Source: QFOX01 sp033763655 (lineage in GTDB: Bacteria; Pseudomonadota; Alphaproteobacteria; Rickettsiales; UBA3002). Taken from it: a DNA stretch of 64,000 nt. Positions 50,885 to 60,558 of the stretch are shown here, piece by piece (the first letter of the stretch is position 1; each line of letters begins with the position of its first letter). The stretch lies in NCBI GenBank assembly GCA_033763655.1, contig JANRKD010000008.1:51019-115018 (forward strand), in the 5' to 3' direction. Under the pieces are notes generated by a model, which saw only the letters and a program-made list of their open reading frames with translations, was not told the DNA's origin and made no database searches. The translations under genes were made by a program, and so were the position numbers.

Positions 50885-53072
50885 CGAATTCTCCCAGATT
50901 TTTGAGGCCGATACGGAACGTAAACGCGCTGACGGGCGCAATATCGCGGTCACGCGAGAAACTGCGTACCGCATTTACTCCGATATTGAAACACTCGTTT
51001 TTGTAAAGGATGCCCATATCCGTCGTCACCAGACGGTCGATCTCAAAGTCGTTGCGCGCGCCGCCGTTAATGCTCCATGATTCGGTAATAGGCAGTGACG
51101 CGCTGATGATGCCCTCGCGACTGTCATTCAGGAAGCGGTTATTCTCAATGCTGCGGAAGGAGCTGCTGAGGGTGAGCCACGGCGCACTGAAGCCCAGTTC
51201 GACTTCGTTGCGGTTTAATCCTCCGCCTTTGCGGTCGGCAGCGAAGCGGTAAGAAAGCGTCACGGGTCGGTAGCTTATGGCCACCCGGCCAATGTAATCC
51301 GAGAAGCTCTCCCCCACGCGCGAGGAATTGGGGTAAGGCGTATCGCTTGAAATGCTGTAATTCTGGCCAATCAGCCCATCGAGCGAGATGCCGCTGGTGT
51401 CGTAATAATGGCTGCGTACCCCGTAGGCAATCCGCGAGCCGCTATCGTATAAATCCAGCCCCGGCGCCCGGTCGAGGCTGAACAGGTTGGTATCGCTCAA
51501 CTCGATGAGGCGGCTGTCCTCGTTCGAGATTGTATCGGGGTTGCCGCCATTGGCCTGCGCCACCCCCAGCACAATCGGCTCGACCAACCAGGCGCCGCGT
51601 GTGAATGCATTAATCAGAGGCAGGCGCCATTCGAGGGCCGCCTGCGGCAGGGTGCGCGCCGTGGTGCCGTCGAATGACCGCCCGGAAACGCGCGTCACAT
51701 CGCTTACGTCATACACATCCTGCCGCAGGTTGACGGTAGCGGTCAGCAATTGCCCGCCCTCGGTGACCATCGGCAGGCTCGCCCCGGGCGTAATCGAGAA
51801 GCGCCGCTGATCGGCGCCCAGTTCGCGGGTGAGGGCCTGCACATCCGCTGCGACATGGAACCGCAGCCCGTTATCCGCTGGCGGGGTTTCGTAATATCCC
51901 TGCAGAATCGGCAGCACCAGCGGAGTAGTCTTGCCGTTATCGGTGCTGCGCAACCCTTGAATGCTCACCGCTTCCGCCAGGGCAAAATTGCGCCCTTGCG
52001 CCCGCTCGTAATAGGCGCGCGAGAACAGCGCCTGCTGGCCCCCCAGAACATAGCGCCGCAGGTAGGTATCGTCGCTCGCGCGCTGCAGATCGAACCCGAC
52101 ATGGGTAAAATCGGCAATTTCCTCATCGCCCTGCGCAAAAATATGGCCGCGCAGCTCATGGCCGCCGATGCGGTTGCCCACATCGTCGCGCGCCTGCGGA
52201 TTGGTAATCGACCCCTGAATGTGATAATCCCCCGCATCGCGCAGCTGGCGGTAATCCCATTGCAGCAGCGCGCCTTCGCTGGTCGATACCCAGGGCGTTA
52301 GCAGCACATCCTTATCTTCGCCGATGCGCCAGTAATAGGGAACCTTCACCACCGAACCGAAATACGGGTCGGTCTGATAGGTCGGCAGGTCAAAGCCGCT
52401 CTTGCCCGAAGCATCCGGCGTCGGGTGCGAGAGGTACGGCGTGTAAAACACCGGCACCCCGGAAAACTCCAGAAACGCGTTATGGTAGGTGATGCGTTCA
52501 TCGAGATCATCCACCGTCACCTCGCCGGCGTTCATCTGCCAGAAAGGCGACAGCCCCTCGCACAGCTTGCAGGGCGTATAGGATGCCGATTTCAATTTCG
52601 TCACCGCTGCGTTCACCTTCACCGCCTTGTGGGCGACGAGCACCGAACTATCGGAAAAACGCGCCTTGAAATCCTCGATAATGGCGCGTTTCATGCCGTC
52701 TTTCAGCTCGGCCTTGTCGGCAAAATAAACATCGCCATTCGGCTGCAACATGCTGATATTGCCCTCGGCCACCACAAAATCGCGCTGCTGGTAATAGGTC
52801 AGCTGGTCGGCCACGAGAATCGTATCGCCCTGCATCACCTCGACATGCCCGCGCGCGATGACAACATGGTGCGTCTCATCGGCCCCCATCGTGTCGGCGC
52901 TGATGGTTACCGGCGCGTCGGGGGATTGATTGCCAATTGCGATTTCCGCCACGGGTGGGGTGTCGGCGGGGGTCAGGTAAAGCCCGTTTTCCTGAGCACG
53001 CGGCTGCAAAGGCAGCAGCAGCAGCCCGAGCGCGAGGGTATATCTCAGAGCCGGGCGACGCATCCTAGCCAT
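50871..53072 (-). CDS. lptD: LPS-assembly protein LptD
   Basis: LptD is the outer-membrane beta-barrel that places lipopolysaccharide in the outer leaflet. The 733-residue precursor has a signal peptide (LALGLLLLPLQPRAQ), an OstA/jellyroll domain at about residues 50-200 (SADTMGADETHHVVIARGHV), cysteines in CKLCEG, and a long barrel domain ending in an aromatic-rich C-terminus. ATG 53072 overlaps lptG by 8 bases; ATG 53063 is a second option. Order lptF-lptG-lptD-surA is conserved. Confidence 0.95.
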   Translation of the reverse strand: MARMRRPALRYTLALGLLLLPLQPRAQENGLYLTPADTPPVAEIAIGNQSPDAPVTISADTMGADETHHVVIARGHVEVMQGDTILVADQLTYYQQRDFVVAEGNISMLQPNGDVYFADKAELKDGMKRAIIEDFKARFSDSSVLVAHKAVKVNAAVTKLKSASYTPCKLCEGLSPFWQMNAGEVTVDDLDERITYHNAFLEFSGVPVFYTPYLSHPTPDASGKSGFDLPTYQTDPYFGSVVKVPYYWRIGEDKDVLLTPWVSTSEGALLQWDYRQLRDAGDYHIQGSITNPQARDDVGNRIGGHELRGHIFAQGDEEIADFTHVGFDLQRASDDTYLRRYVLGGQQALFSRAYYERAQGRNFALAEAVSIQGLRSTDNGKTTPLVLPILQGYYETPPADNGLRFHVAADVQALTRELGADQRRFSITPGASLPMVTEGGQLLTATVNLRQDVYDVSDVTRVSGRSFDGTTARTLPQAALEWRLPLINAFTRGAWLVEPIVLGVAQANGGNPDTISNEDSRLIELSDTNLFSLDRAPGLDLYDSGSRIAYGVRSHYYDTSGISLDGLIGQNYSISSDTPYPNSSRVGESFSDYIGRVAISYRPVTLSYRFAADRKGGGLNRNEVELGFSAPWLTLSSSFRSIENNRFLNDSREGIISASLPITESWSINGGARNDFEIDRLVTTDMGILYKNECFNIGVNAVRSFSRDRDIAPVSAFTFRIGLKNLGEFGGSK

Positions 53073-54189
53073 CCTCGAGATGCAGCAACGCCGCGCTGGC
53101 CACCATCAGCACGATGAGGCTCGGCGCCCAGGCCGCCAGCACAATCGGCAAATCGCCCGACGCGCCCAGCGCATAAATGATGTTGGTCATGAAATAGAGC
53201 ATAAACCCCGACGCCAGGCCGATGACAATCATCATTCCCGTACGGCCACGGCGCGGCGGGCGCAAGGCAAATACAGCGGCCAGCAGCAGCATCCCTGCCA
53301 GCAGCGGCGGCGTCGCCATCAGGCTATGAAAATGCAGCCGGTGCTGAAGCGCCGAGAATCCGGCCTTTTCCAGGACAGCGATGAACGCCGGCAACTGCCA
53401 GAACGAAAACGTCTCGGGCGCGGAAAAACTATCCTGAATCTGGCTCAGGGTGAGTTGCGTCGGCATGCGGAATTCGGGTACATGGGTCGGCGGCGCCTGC
53501 GGGGTCGAGAGGGCCGCCTCGGTGACCCGCCACTCGCCCTTAAGCAACCGGGCGCGCGGCGCATCAATGCGTCCGACAAACCGGTGTGCCGCATCGAACA
53601 GCAGAATCATCACCGATTCGAGCGTGTAGTTCGATTGGTCCATGCGCACCGCGTGGATAATGTATTCGTAGGCCACCGCCTGCTGGAAATGGATTGCTTC
53701 GCTGCCGCTCTGACGCATCCACAGGCCCGAGGGCGAAACCGAAAAGACGCTGGCCTTACCCGTAATGTATTTGCCTTCCATGCGATCAAAGCGGGTGATG
53801 GTATAGGCCGCGACCGGGTTCATTACCGCGACAATCAACGCACCGAGCGCCAGTGCCATCGCCACCCCCGGCAGCAGGAACTGCCAGACCGAAACGCCCG
53901 CCGCACGCGCCACCACCAGTTCGCTGCTGCGGGTCAGGCGCGCCAGCGTAATCATGCTGCCGATCATAAACGCGAACGGGTAGATTTTCTCCGCCGTCGT
54001 CGGCAATTTCAACAGGGTCATCTGGAACAGGGTCGCAAACGAAATCCCGTGCGTGGCATCCCCGGCGCGGCGCACCAGCTCGAGCAGCTCCATCAGGCCG
54101 ACAATGACCAGCATCACTGCGATTGTCGCCAGCACCGTCAGCAGGAAGCGGCGGCCAATATAGAGCGATAAGGTCAGCAGCAATCGCAT
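53065..54189 (-). CDS. lptG: LPS export ABC transporter permease LptG
   Basis: LptG with LptF and the LptB ATPase extracts LPS from the inner membrane. The 374-residue protein has the YjgP/YjgQ layout: three N-terminal helices (first at about 10-33), a periplasmic beta-jellyroll (about 125-270), and three C-terminal helices with HRLHFHSLMATPPLLAGMLL. The ELVVARAAGVSVWQFLLPG coupling helix is evident. Start ATG 54189 is two bases from the end of lptF. Confidence 0.95.
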   Translation of the reverse strand: MRLLLTLSLYIGRRFLLTVLATIAVMLVIVGLMELLELVRRAGDATHGISFATLFQMTLLKLPTTAEKIYPFAFMIGSMITLARLTRSSELVVARAAGVSVWQFLLPGVAMALALGALIVAVMNPVAAYTITRFDRMEGKYITGKASVFSVSPSGLWMRQSGSEAIHFQQAVAYEYIIHAVRMDQSNYTLESVMILLFDAAHRFVGRIDAPRARLLKGEWRVTEAALSTPQAPPTHVPEFRMPTQLTLSQIQDSFSAPETFSFWQLPAFIAVLEKAGFSALQHRLHFHSLMATPPLLAGMLLLAAVFALRPPRRGRTGMMIVIGLASGFMLYFMTNIIYALGASGDLPIVLAAWAPSLIVLMVASAALLHLEDG

Positions 54190-54191
54190 GT

Positions 54192-55307
54192 TCAGGCCCC
54201 CGCTACGTTGGCCGGGAGGCCGGCGGGGGGCGCGGCACCGAACACTCTGGCGCGATAGAGCACCGAGGCGCTGGCCGCCGCCACCCCGAGCACCAGCACA
54301 TACAGCATCACACTCACCCACGCCTGCTGGACACTCAGGCTGCGGCAGACAAAATAGAGCAGCACCATGGCCACCATGCCGACGGAGGCGGTGAGGATGC
54401 GTTTTAACTGGCCGCGCCGGTTGAACTCGCTCGAAAACAACATCGCCAGCGCGAACAGCGGCAGGCTGAGGCAGAACAGCGGCCAGGTCAGGCGCTGGTG
54501 CGCTTCGGCACGGTTGGCGGCGGCCTGTTTGTCGGTGAGGCCCTCGCGGTCGAACAGTTCGCCTAAAGTGCGTTCGGTGGGCGAGCGTTTGCGCACAACA
54601 TCCGTGCCGTAAAACGCAATATCAATCGCGTAATCGTCGAAGGCCAGCCAGCTGACCTTGCCGTCGCGCCATTGCTGGCGCATGCCCTGCTGCAGGTAAA
54701 ATCTCGGGCCGGCCGGGGTTTGTTCCATATGGCCGGTATCGGCAATCATGGTGATAATCTGCCGGGGGTTGCGCCGGTCATGCATCAGCACGCCCGAAAG
54801 GTTGTTCTGCTCGTCGCGCGCGCGCACATACACGGTCACGCCCTCAAGCGGGTTGCTGAACACCTCTTCCTCGAGCAGCACCGACGCATATTTATCGCGG
54901 AAGAACGTGCGCACATCCTGAAATTTCTTGTTCGCATGCGGCATCAGCGCCAGCGCCAGTACATAGCAAAGCAGCGTGCAGAACAGGCCCAGCCTGAGAG
55001 CCGGTTTCGCCAGTTGCCATTTGCTGACGCCCACGGCGTTAAGCACCACCAGCTCGCTCTCCACCGTCAGGCGGTTATAAGTGTAAATCACCGCAATCCC
55101 AAGCGCGATGGGCATCAGGATGAGCAGCAGCGACGGCAGCATCAGCCCTGACAGATAGAGAAAATCCATCAGCGACAGGCCACGGCTGAGCATGAAATCG
55201 AGAAACTTCAGGATTTGCGTCAACCAGACAATCGCCGTCAGGCTCGCGGTGATAACCACCGTCGGCCAGAACAGATGCATGAACAGGTAACGCTCGTATT
55301 GACGCAT
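54192..55307 (-). CDS. lptF: LPS export ABC transporter permease LptF
   Basis: The partner of LptG, 371 residues with the same six-helix and periplasmic jellyroll plan. Characteristic parts are MRQYERYLFMHLFWPTVVIT at the N-terminus, ESELVVLNAVGVSKWQLAKP (coupling helix) and HQRLTWPLFCLSLPLFALAM before the C-terminal helices. ATG 55307 is chosen since the frame upstream to 55379 lacks similarity. It heads lptF-lptG-lptD-surA-rsmA and is divergent from pepA. Confidence 0.94.
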   Translation of the reverse strand: MRQYERYLFMHLFWPTVVITASLTAIVWLTQILKFLDFMLSRGLSLMDFLYLSGLMLPSLLLILMPIALGIAVIYTYNRLTVESELVVLNAVGVSKWQLAKPALRLGLFCTLLCYVLALALMPHANKKFQDVRTFFRDKYASVLLEEEVFSNPLEGVTVYVRARDEQNNLSGVLMHDRRNPRQIITMIADTGHMEQTPAGPRFYLQQGMRQQWRDGKVSWLAFDDYAIDIAFYGTDVVRKRSPTERTLGELFDREGLTDKQAAANRAEAHQRLTWPLFCLSLPLFALAMLFSSEFNRRGQLKRILTASVGMVAMVLLYFVCRSLSVQQAWVSVMLYVLVLGVAAASASVLYRARVFGAAPPAGLPANVAGA

Positions 55308-55474
55308 GGTTCGCTTATAGGCGGGCGGGCGCGCAGGCGCAAGAAAGCAGTGACACGCGGCGGCGGGCGCGAAAAACACCGTCAGAACGCGTTGAAGGGT
55401 TGATTAAATCCGCGCAACTGATTACTCACTATCCATCCCCTTTGCCTACCACCCCCTTTTGCCCCGAGGTCGCC

Positions 55475-56971
55475 ATGATTACGCTCAGCTTCACCCCCCG
55501 CCGCACGGCGGCCAAATCCACCGCCGCCCTCGCCATTTTCGTGGCCGACGACCGGGTGGTGGCTGCGAAGGAAGCCCTTGGCAACGCCGCTTCCTATGTG
55601 GCCCACGCACTTGAAACCGCCGCTTTCAAAGGCAAAAAAGGCGAAACGCTGACCTTGCTCAACCCCGGGGCGAACCCGAGCCATCTTCTCGTTATCGGCC
55701 TTGGCAAAGCCTCGGAAGTGACGCCCCTCATCCTGCAGGAATCCGGGGCGCTGGCGCTGGCCGCCGCACTTTCGGCCAAAGTGACGCGGCTCGACCTTGC
55801 CGCCGCGTTGCCCAAAAACACCCGTATCGAGGCGGCGGCGGCAGCGGCGAATCTGGCCTATGGGGCAAAATTGCGCGCCTATGCGTTCGATAAATACCGC
55901 ACCAAAATCAAACCCGAGGACAAACCGAAACTGACGGCGGTGCATGTCATCACCGCCAACGCCGACAAGGCCAAAACCCTCTATGCGCCGCTGGCAGGGA
56001 TTGCCGAATCGGTGGCGCTCACCCGCGATATTGTCAGCGAACCGGCCAATGTCATCTACCCTGCCACGCTGGCTGCCGAATGCAAAAAGCTCGAAAAGCT
56101 CGGCGTCAAGGTCGAAATCATGGGTGAAGCCGCCATCAAAAAATTGGGGATGGGGGCACTGCTTGGCGTTGGGCAAGGCTCGGTGCGCGAATCGCAACTG
56201 GTGGTCATGCAGTGGCACGGTGGCAAAAAGGGCGACAAGCCCGTGGCGCTGGTCGGTAAAGGCGTGACCTTCGATACCGGCGGCATCAGCATCAAGCCGA
56301 GCAACGGCATGGAAGAAATGAAATGGGACATGGGCGGTTCGGCGACGGTGATTGGCACCATGCGCGCACTGGCCGCACGGAAGGCGAAGGCGAACGTCGT
56401 CGGCGTCGTCGGTCTGGTCGAGAACATGCCCGACGGCAACGCCCAGCGCCCAGGTGATGTGGTCACCAGCATGTCGGGACAAACCATCGAGGTCATCAAC
56501 ACCGACGCCGAAGGGCGGTTGGTGCTGGCCGATGCGTTGTGGTACACGCAGAATCGCTTTAAACCGGCCTGCATGCTCGATCTGGCGACGTTGACCGGCG
56601 CAATTATCGTCTGCCTTGGTTCGCACCGCGCAGGGCTGTTCTCCAACAACGATAAAATGGCAGCGGCGCTCGCGAAATCGGCCGAGCGCACGGGCGAGAA
56701 ACTGTGGCGGATGCCGCTGGGCGAGGAATACGACAAGATGATCAACTGCGACATCGCGGATATGCAGAATGTCGGCGAAGGCCGCGAGGCGGGATCCACC
56801 ACCGCTGCGCAGTTCCTCCAGCGTTTTGTCAACGATGTGCCGTGGGTGCATCTCGACATCGCGGGTGTCGCCTGGCAAAATAAACAGATCACGCCGCTGG
56901 CGCCTAAAGGTGCCGTCGGCTGGGGCGTGCGCCTGCTCAACGACTGGATCGAACAGAATTATGAAGCGTAG
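55475..56971 (+). CDS. pepA: Leucyl aminopeptidase
   Basis: PepA is a two-metal cytosolic aminopeptidase. The 498-residue protein has an N-terminal macro-like domain and the M17 catalytic domain with VGKGVTFDTGGISIKPSNGM, MGGSATVIGTM, and the signature NTDAEGRLVLADAL that supplies metal ligands, then LTGAIIVCLG. ATG 55475 is the family start; 25 upstream codons are without similarity. It is divergent from lptF, the usual arrangement. Confidence 0.96.
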   Translation: MITLSFTPRRTAAKSTAALAIFVADDRVVAAKEALGNAASYVAHALETAAFKGKKGETLTLLNPGANPSHLLVIGLGKASEVTPLILQESGALALAAALSAKVTRLDLAAALPKNTRIEAAAAAANLAYGAKLRAYAFDKYRTKIKPEDKPKLTAVHVITANADKAKTLYAPLAGIAESVALTRDIVSEPANVIYPATLAAECKKLEKLGVKVEIMGEAAIKKLGMGALLGVGQGSVRESQLVVMQWHGGKKGDKPVALVGKGVTFDTGGISIKPSNGMEEMKWDMGGSATVIGTMRALAARKAKANVVGVVGLVENMPDGNAQRPGDVVTSMSGQTIEVINTDAEGRLVLADALWYTQNRFKPACMLDLATLTGAIIVCLGSHRAGLFSNNDKMAAALAKSAERTGEKLWRMPLGEEYDKMINCDIADMQNVGEGREAGSTTAAQFLQRFVNDVPWVHLDIAGVAWQNKQITPLAPKGAVGWGVRLLNDWIEQNYEA

Positions 56972-57022
56972 CGGAAACGCTCCGGCTTCGTTCAGCGTAC
57001 GCACTAGCGATGGAGTGATGGC

Positions 57023-57496
57023 ATGACGCCCACCATCCAGTTCTACCATCTGCTCTCGACCACGCGCGAACGCGCGGTGCCAAAACTGATGGAAAAAGTC
57101 ATCAAAAGCGGCAGTCGCGCGGTGATGCTGACGGGTTCCGACGCCCTGCTTAAAACCATGAGCGACGCCTTGTGGACGAACGACCCCGCGAGCTTCCTGC
57201 CCCATGGCAGCGCACGCGACGGGCACGCGGCGGAGCAGCCGGTTTACCTCGCCCTTGTCGAAGAAAACCCCAATGGCGCGGATGTGCTTTGTGTGCTCGA
57301 CGGCTCGTTACCCGCTTCGGCAGGCAGCTACGGCAAACTGCTCGACGTGTTCGACGGCAGCAACGAGGCCGATGTCGCCGCCGCCCGCACCCGCTGGATG
57401 CATTACAAAAATCTCGGCTTCGCGCTGCACTATATCAAGCAGCAGCCCGGCGGCGGCTGGAAAGTCGAAATGACCAGCGAGGCCGCAGCAGAGTGA
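57023..57496 (+). CDS. holC: DNA polymerase III subunit chi
   Basis: HolC links the clamp loader to single-stranded DNA-binding protein. The 157-residue protein has FYHLLSTTRERAVPKLMEKV, RAVMLTGSDALLKTMSDALW, FLPHGSARDGHAAEQPVYLA and VFDGSNEADVAAARTRW, the conserved regions of the family. It follows pepA by 51 bases, its normal neighbour, and converges with the O-methyltransferase gene three bases on. Confidence 0.94.
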   Translation: MTPTIQFYHLLSTTRERAVPKLMEKVIKSGSRAVMLTGSDALLKTMSDALWTNDPASFLPHGSARDGHAAEQPVYLALVEENPNGADVLCVLDGSLPASAGSYGKLLDVFDGSNEADVAAARTRWMHYKNLGFALHYIKQQPGGGWKVEMTSEAAAE

Positions 57497-57499
57497 GGG

Positions 57500-58150
57500 C
57501 TACCGCAGCCGCGCCACGGTCAACCCTTCAGCGGTTGGCAACAGCACGGCTTCGAACCGCGCCGGGTCGGCCAGCGTTTCGTTAAAGCGCTGCATGGAGG
57601 TCTTTGCCGCCGTCGAAGCCGCGCGCGGATTTTCACCGCTCAATGCACCGAACAACAGCGTGTTGTCGCCGATAATCCAGCCGCGCGGACGAAGGCGTGG
57701 CAGCACCGCCTCAAGGTAATCGGCATAGCCTTTCTTTTCGGCATCGATAAACACCAGATCCCATTGCGGCGATGGCGGCGTTTGCGCCAGCCAGGCATGG
57801 GCATCCGCCTGCACGACGGTGATGCGTGCCGCATGCGGCGAGGCCGCGCTATGGGCGGCGGCAAGGGCGGCATGCTCCGCCTCGAACTCAAGGCTGGTGA
57901 TGTGCCCACCCTCGGGCAATCCACCCGCCATCCACAGCGCGGAAGTGCCCATGAACGTGCCGATCTCAAGGATATTGCCTGCACCGCTGACCCTCACCAG
58001 CCATTGTAGCAGATGCCCCTCATAGGGCGAAATCTGCATACCCGGGCGGCGGCGTTCGCCTTCGGCGCGGGCGGCGGCGAGATATTCCGGCTCGCGCACA
58101 AAAATGCGGCTGATGTAGGCCATCGTGGCGCCATGGTCGCGGGTCTGCAT
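57500..58150 (-). CDS. SAM-dependent O-methyltransferase (class I, catechol/caffeoyl-CoA OMT-like)
   Basis: A 216-residue cytosolic methyltransferase. The family sequence includes ISPYEGHLLQWLVRVSGAGN, SAM motif ILEIGTFMGTSALWMA, VVQADAHAWLAQ and the metal-binding LVFIDAEKKGYADYLEAVLP with GWIIGDNTLLFG. The physiological substrate cannot be named. ATG 58150 overlaps the upstream stop as TGATG; MAYIS at 58123 is an alternative. It is the last gene of a malate synthase-headed operon. Confidence 0.9.
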   Translation of the reverse strand: MQTRDHGATMAYISRIFVREPEYLAAARAEGERRRPGMQISPYEGHLLQWLVRVSGAGNILEIGTFMGTSALWMAGGLPEGGHITSLEFEAEHAALAAAHSAASPHAARITVVQADAHAWLAQTPPSPQWDLVFIDAEKKGYADYLEAVLPRLRPRGWIIGDNTLLFGALSGENPRAASTAAKTSMQRFNETLADPARFEAVLLPTAEGLTVARLR

Positions 58151-58842
58151 CAGAGTTGCTCCAGATTCTGCGGATGGTTCAGCCGTATCATCGGCCCGTT
58201 TTCCTCAAAGATACCACCGCGCACGCGCATGTTATCTCCGGTTTTAAGGGCGCCGAGGAATGTCTTCATCCCGCGCCGCGTGCTGGCATCGATGCGGATG
58301 GAGAAATCATGGTGCCAATCGTCGCCGAAATTCAGATAGGTGGCGCTTTTGCCTTCATAGATGCGGGTAATGCGACCTTCGACCACATGAAACCCGCCCA
58401 CATGCTGCGCAGCATTTTCGGGCATCAGCGCAGCATTTTCACCAGCCCAAAATCCGCGTTTTGCCGTGCGGGCAACCGCTTCGGCGGCGCGCCATTCAGC
58501 AGGAACAGGGCTATCGTCGGCATAAAAAACCGCCACCCCGGCGCGCAGCATTTCTGATGCGAGTAGGGCGTGAATCCGCAGGCGGCCATAGCGGTCTTCA
58601 CCCGCCGCCGTGAAGGAAATATCGCGCTGCAACGCATGTTCGTAAAGCCATGTCTGCGCCCGCGCTGCATCGGGCAGGATAATCCCCGCCAGCACCGCAT
58701 TGCCACCTTCGGCCAACACCAGCACCCCATTGGGTTTGATGGCGATCACCCGTTGCGTCTGCATGGCGGGCGCGGCGTGGGCGGCGCCGTAAAACAACAG
58801 CGCCCCCAGCAGCACAGCCCCCAGTGCCGCACCGCGCCGCAT
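58150..58842 (-). CDS. Secreted thermonuclease (SNase)-like protein
   Basis: A 230-residue precursor with a signal peptide (residues 1-23, LLGALLFYGAAHA). The middle resembles the staphylococcal nuclease OB-fold: VIAIKPNGVLVLAEGGNAVLA, a helix, then DRYGRLRIHALLASEMLRAG. The C-terminal part (VVEGRITRIYEGKSATYLNF) looks like a second OB-type fold. Key arginines of SNase are not all evident, so nuclease activity is uncertain. Both ends form TGATG overlaps with neighbours. Confidence 0.7.
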   Translation of the reverse strand: MRRGAALGAVLLGALLFYGAAHAAPAMQTQRVIAIKPNGVLVLAEGGNAVLAGIILPDAARAQTWLYEHALQRDISFTAAGEDRYGRLRIHALLASEMLRAGVAVFYADDSPVPAEWRAAEAVARTAKRGFWAGENAALMPENAAQHVGGFHVVEGRITRIYEGKSATYLNFGDDWHHDFSIRIDASTRRGMKTFLGALKTGDNMRVRGGIFEENGPMIRLNHPQNLEQL

Positions 58843-60446
58843 CAGGCCAGCGTTTCGTAGGCCGGCAGGGTGAGGAATTCGGCATAGTTTTTGTCGAAGG
58901 TCAGTTTCAGCACCAGCTCTTTGGCGCGCAGGTAAGGCGCCGCCGCGAAGGCTGCCTCACCCAGTTCCGCGCGCAGCTTGTCCAGTTCCTGATCGGCCCA
59001 GCTGGCGACCAGCTCCTCGATAATCGGGTGCCCCTCGACGGTGGCCGCCCCATGATGCAACCATTGCCACAACTGGCTGCGCGAGATTTCGGCGGTCGCG
59101 GCGTCTTCCATCAGGTTGAACAGCGGCACACAGCCGTTGCCGTTCATCCATTGCGCGGTGTATTGGATGGCGACGCTCAGGCTGTTGCGCACGCCCGCCT
59201 CGGTGATGGTACCTTTGGGCACGGTGAGCAAATCCTTTGCTTCCACCTTCACATCGGGGCGCAGGTTTTCGCGTTGGTTCTGCGCGGGCATCAGCCGGTC
59301 GAACACTTCCATGGCGACGGGAATCAGCCCCGGATGCGCGACCCAGGTGCCGTCATGGCCATTGCTGGCCTCGCGCTCCTTGTCGGCCCTGACGGCAGCA
59401 AACGCCTTGTCGTTGGCGACGGTATCGTTCTTCACCGGAATAAACGCCGACATACCCCCCATCGCGAACGCACCGCGCCGGTGACAGGTCTGGATGAGCA
59501 GCTCGGAATAGGATTTGAGGAAATGCACGCCCATGCCGATTTGCGTGCGGTCGGGCATGACAAAATCGGGGCGTGCGTGGAATTTTTTGATGACGGAAAA
59601 AATATAATCCCAGCGGCCACAATTCAGGCCGACCGCGTAATCTTTCAGCGCGTGGAGAATTTCGTGCATCTCAAACGTAGCGGTGATGACTTCGATCAGC
59701 ACGGTCGCCTTGATGCTGCCATGCGGCACGCCGACATATTCCTCGGCGAAGGCAAACACGTCGGCCCAGAGCTGGGCTTCTTCGGCATTTTCCTGCTTGG
59801 GAATATAGAAATACGGGCCCGTACCGCGCGCAAGGCGCTCTTTGGCGTTGTGGAAAAAATACATCCCGAAATCGAACAGGGCGCCGCTGATGGGTGTGCC
59901 GTCGAGCGTCACATGCCGTTCGGGCAAATGCCAGCCGCGCGGGCGCACAATCAGCACCGCCAGATTCTCCGGATTGAGGCTGTAAGCCTTGCCCTCAGGG
60001 CTATGGAAGCTCAGTTGGCTGCGCACCGCCTCGTAGAGTGCCTTCTGCCCTTCGATAACGCGATTCCAGGTCGGCGACAGCGAATCTTCGAGGTCGGCCA
60101 TGAACACTTTCGCCCCCGAGTTCAGGGCATTGATAATCATTTTCGGCTCCGCCGGGCCGGTGATCTCAACGCGGCGGTCGCGCAGGTCGGCAGGCACGTC
60201 GGCCACTTTCCACTCGCCTTCGCGGATATGCTTCGTGGCCGGGTTGAAGTCAGGCAGCACGCCCGCATCGAACTGTTTCTGGCGCTCGATTCGTTTGGCG
60301 AGCAACGCTTCGCGGCGGGCGGAGAATTCCTCCGTCAGCGCGGTGATGAAGGTAAGCGCCTCGGGCGAGACGAGAAAGCGGCAATCGGCCGGTACGGTGG
60401 CCTCGATGCGCGCAAGATTAGCGGATTTTTCAGCGGTGTTGGTCAT
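58842..60446 (-). CDS. aceB: Malate synthase (form A)
   Basis: AceB condenses acetyl-CoA and glyoxylate to malate, the second glyoxylate-shunt enzyme. The 534-residue protein has the length of form A and its signature KDYAVGLNCGRWDYIFS, plus VFMADLEDSLSPTWNRVIEG, LIVRPRGWHLPE and HDGTWVAHPGLIPVA. Isocitrate lyase is not in the window. It heads a three-gene transcript with the nuclease-like protein and methyltransferase; a GGAG-type site precedes ATG 60446. Confidence 0.96.
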   Translation of the reverse strand: MTNTAEKSANLARIEATVPADCRFLVSPEALTFITALTEEFSARREALLAKRIERQKQFDAGVLPDFNPATKHIREGEWKVADVPADLRDRRVEITGPAEPKMIINALNSGAKVFMADLEDSLSPTWNRVIEGQKALYEAVRSQLSFHSPEGKAYSLNPENLAVLIVRPRGWHLPERHVTLDGTPISGALFDFGMYFFHNAKERLARGTGPYFYIPKQENAEEAQLWADVFAFAEEYVGVPHGSIKATVLIEVITATFEMHEILHALKDYAVGLNCGRWDYIFSVIKKFHARPDFVMPDRTQIGMGVHFLKSYSELLIQTCHRRGAFAMGGMSAFIPVKNDTVANDKAFAAVRADKEREASNGHDGTWVAHPGLIPVAMEVFDRLMPAQNQRENLRPDVKVEAKDLLTVPKGTITEAGVRNSLSVAIQYTAQWMNGNGCVPLFNLMEDAATAEISRSQLWQWLHHGAATVEGHPIIEELVASWADQELDKLRAELGEAAFAAAPYLRAKELVLKLTFDKNYAEFLTLPAYETLA

Positions 60447-60558
60447 GGGGTCCTCCTCGTGGTCGCTCCTGCGTTTTCAGGAACGGCAACAGCCTAATCG
60501 CTCACCACGACAATGCAAGGCTTGATGTGCGCCCGACGGTTCGCTAACACAGGGTCGT

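Noticed and set aside
55382..57226. 614-codon minus-strand frame opposite pepA
   Set aside because: Antisense shadow of pepA; no start context or similarity, while pepA carries all catalytic motifs.
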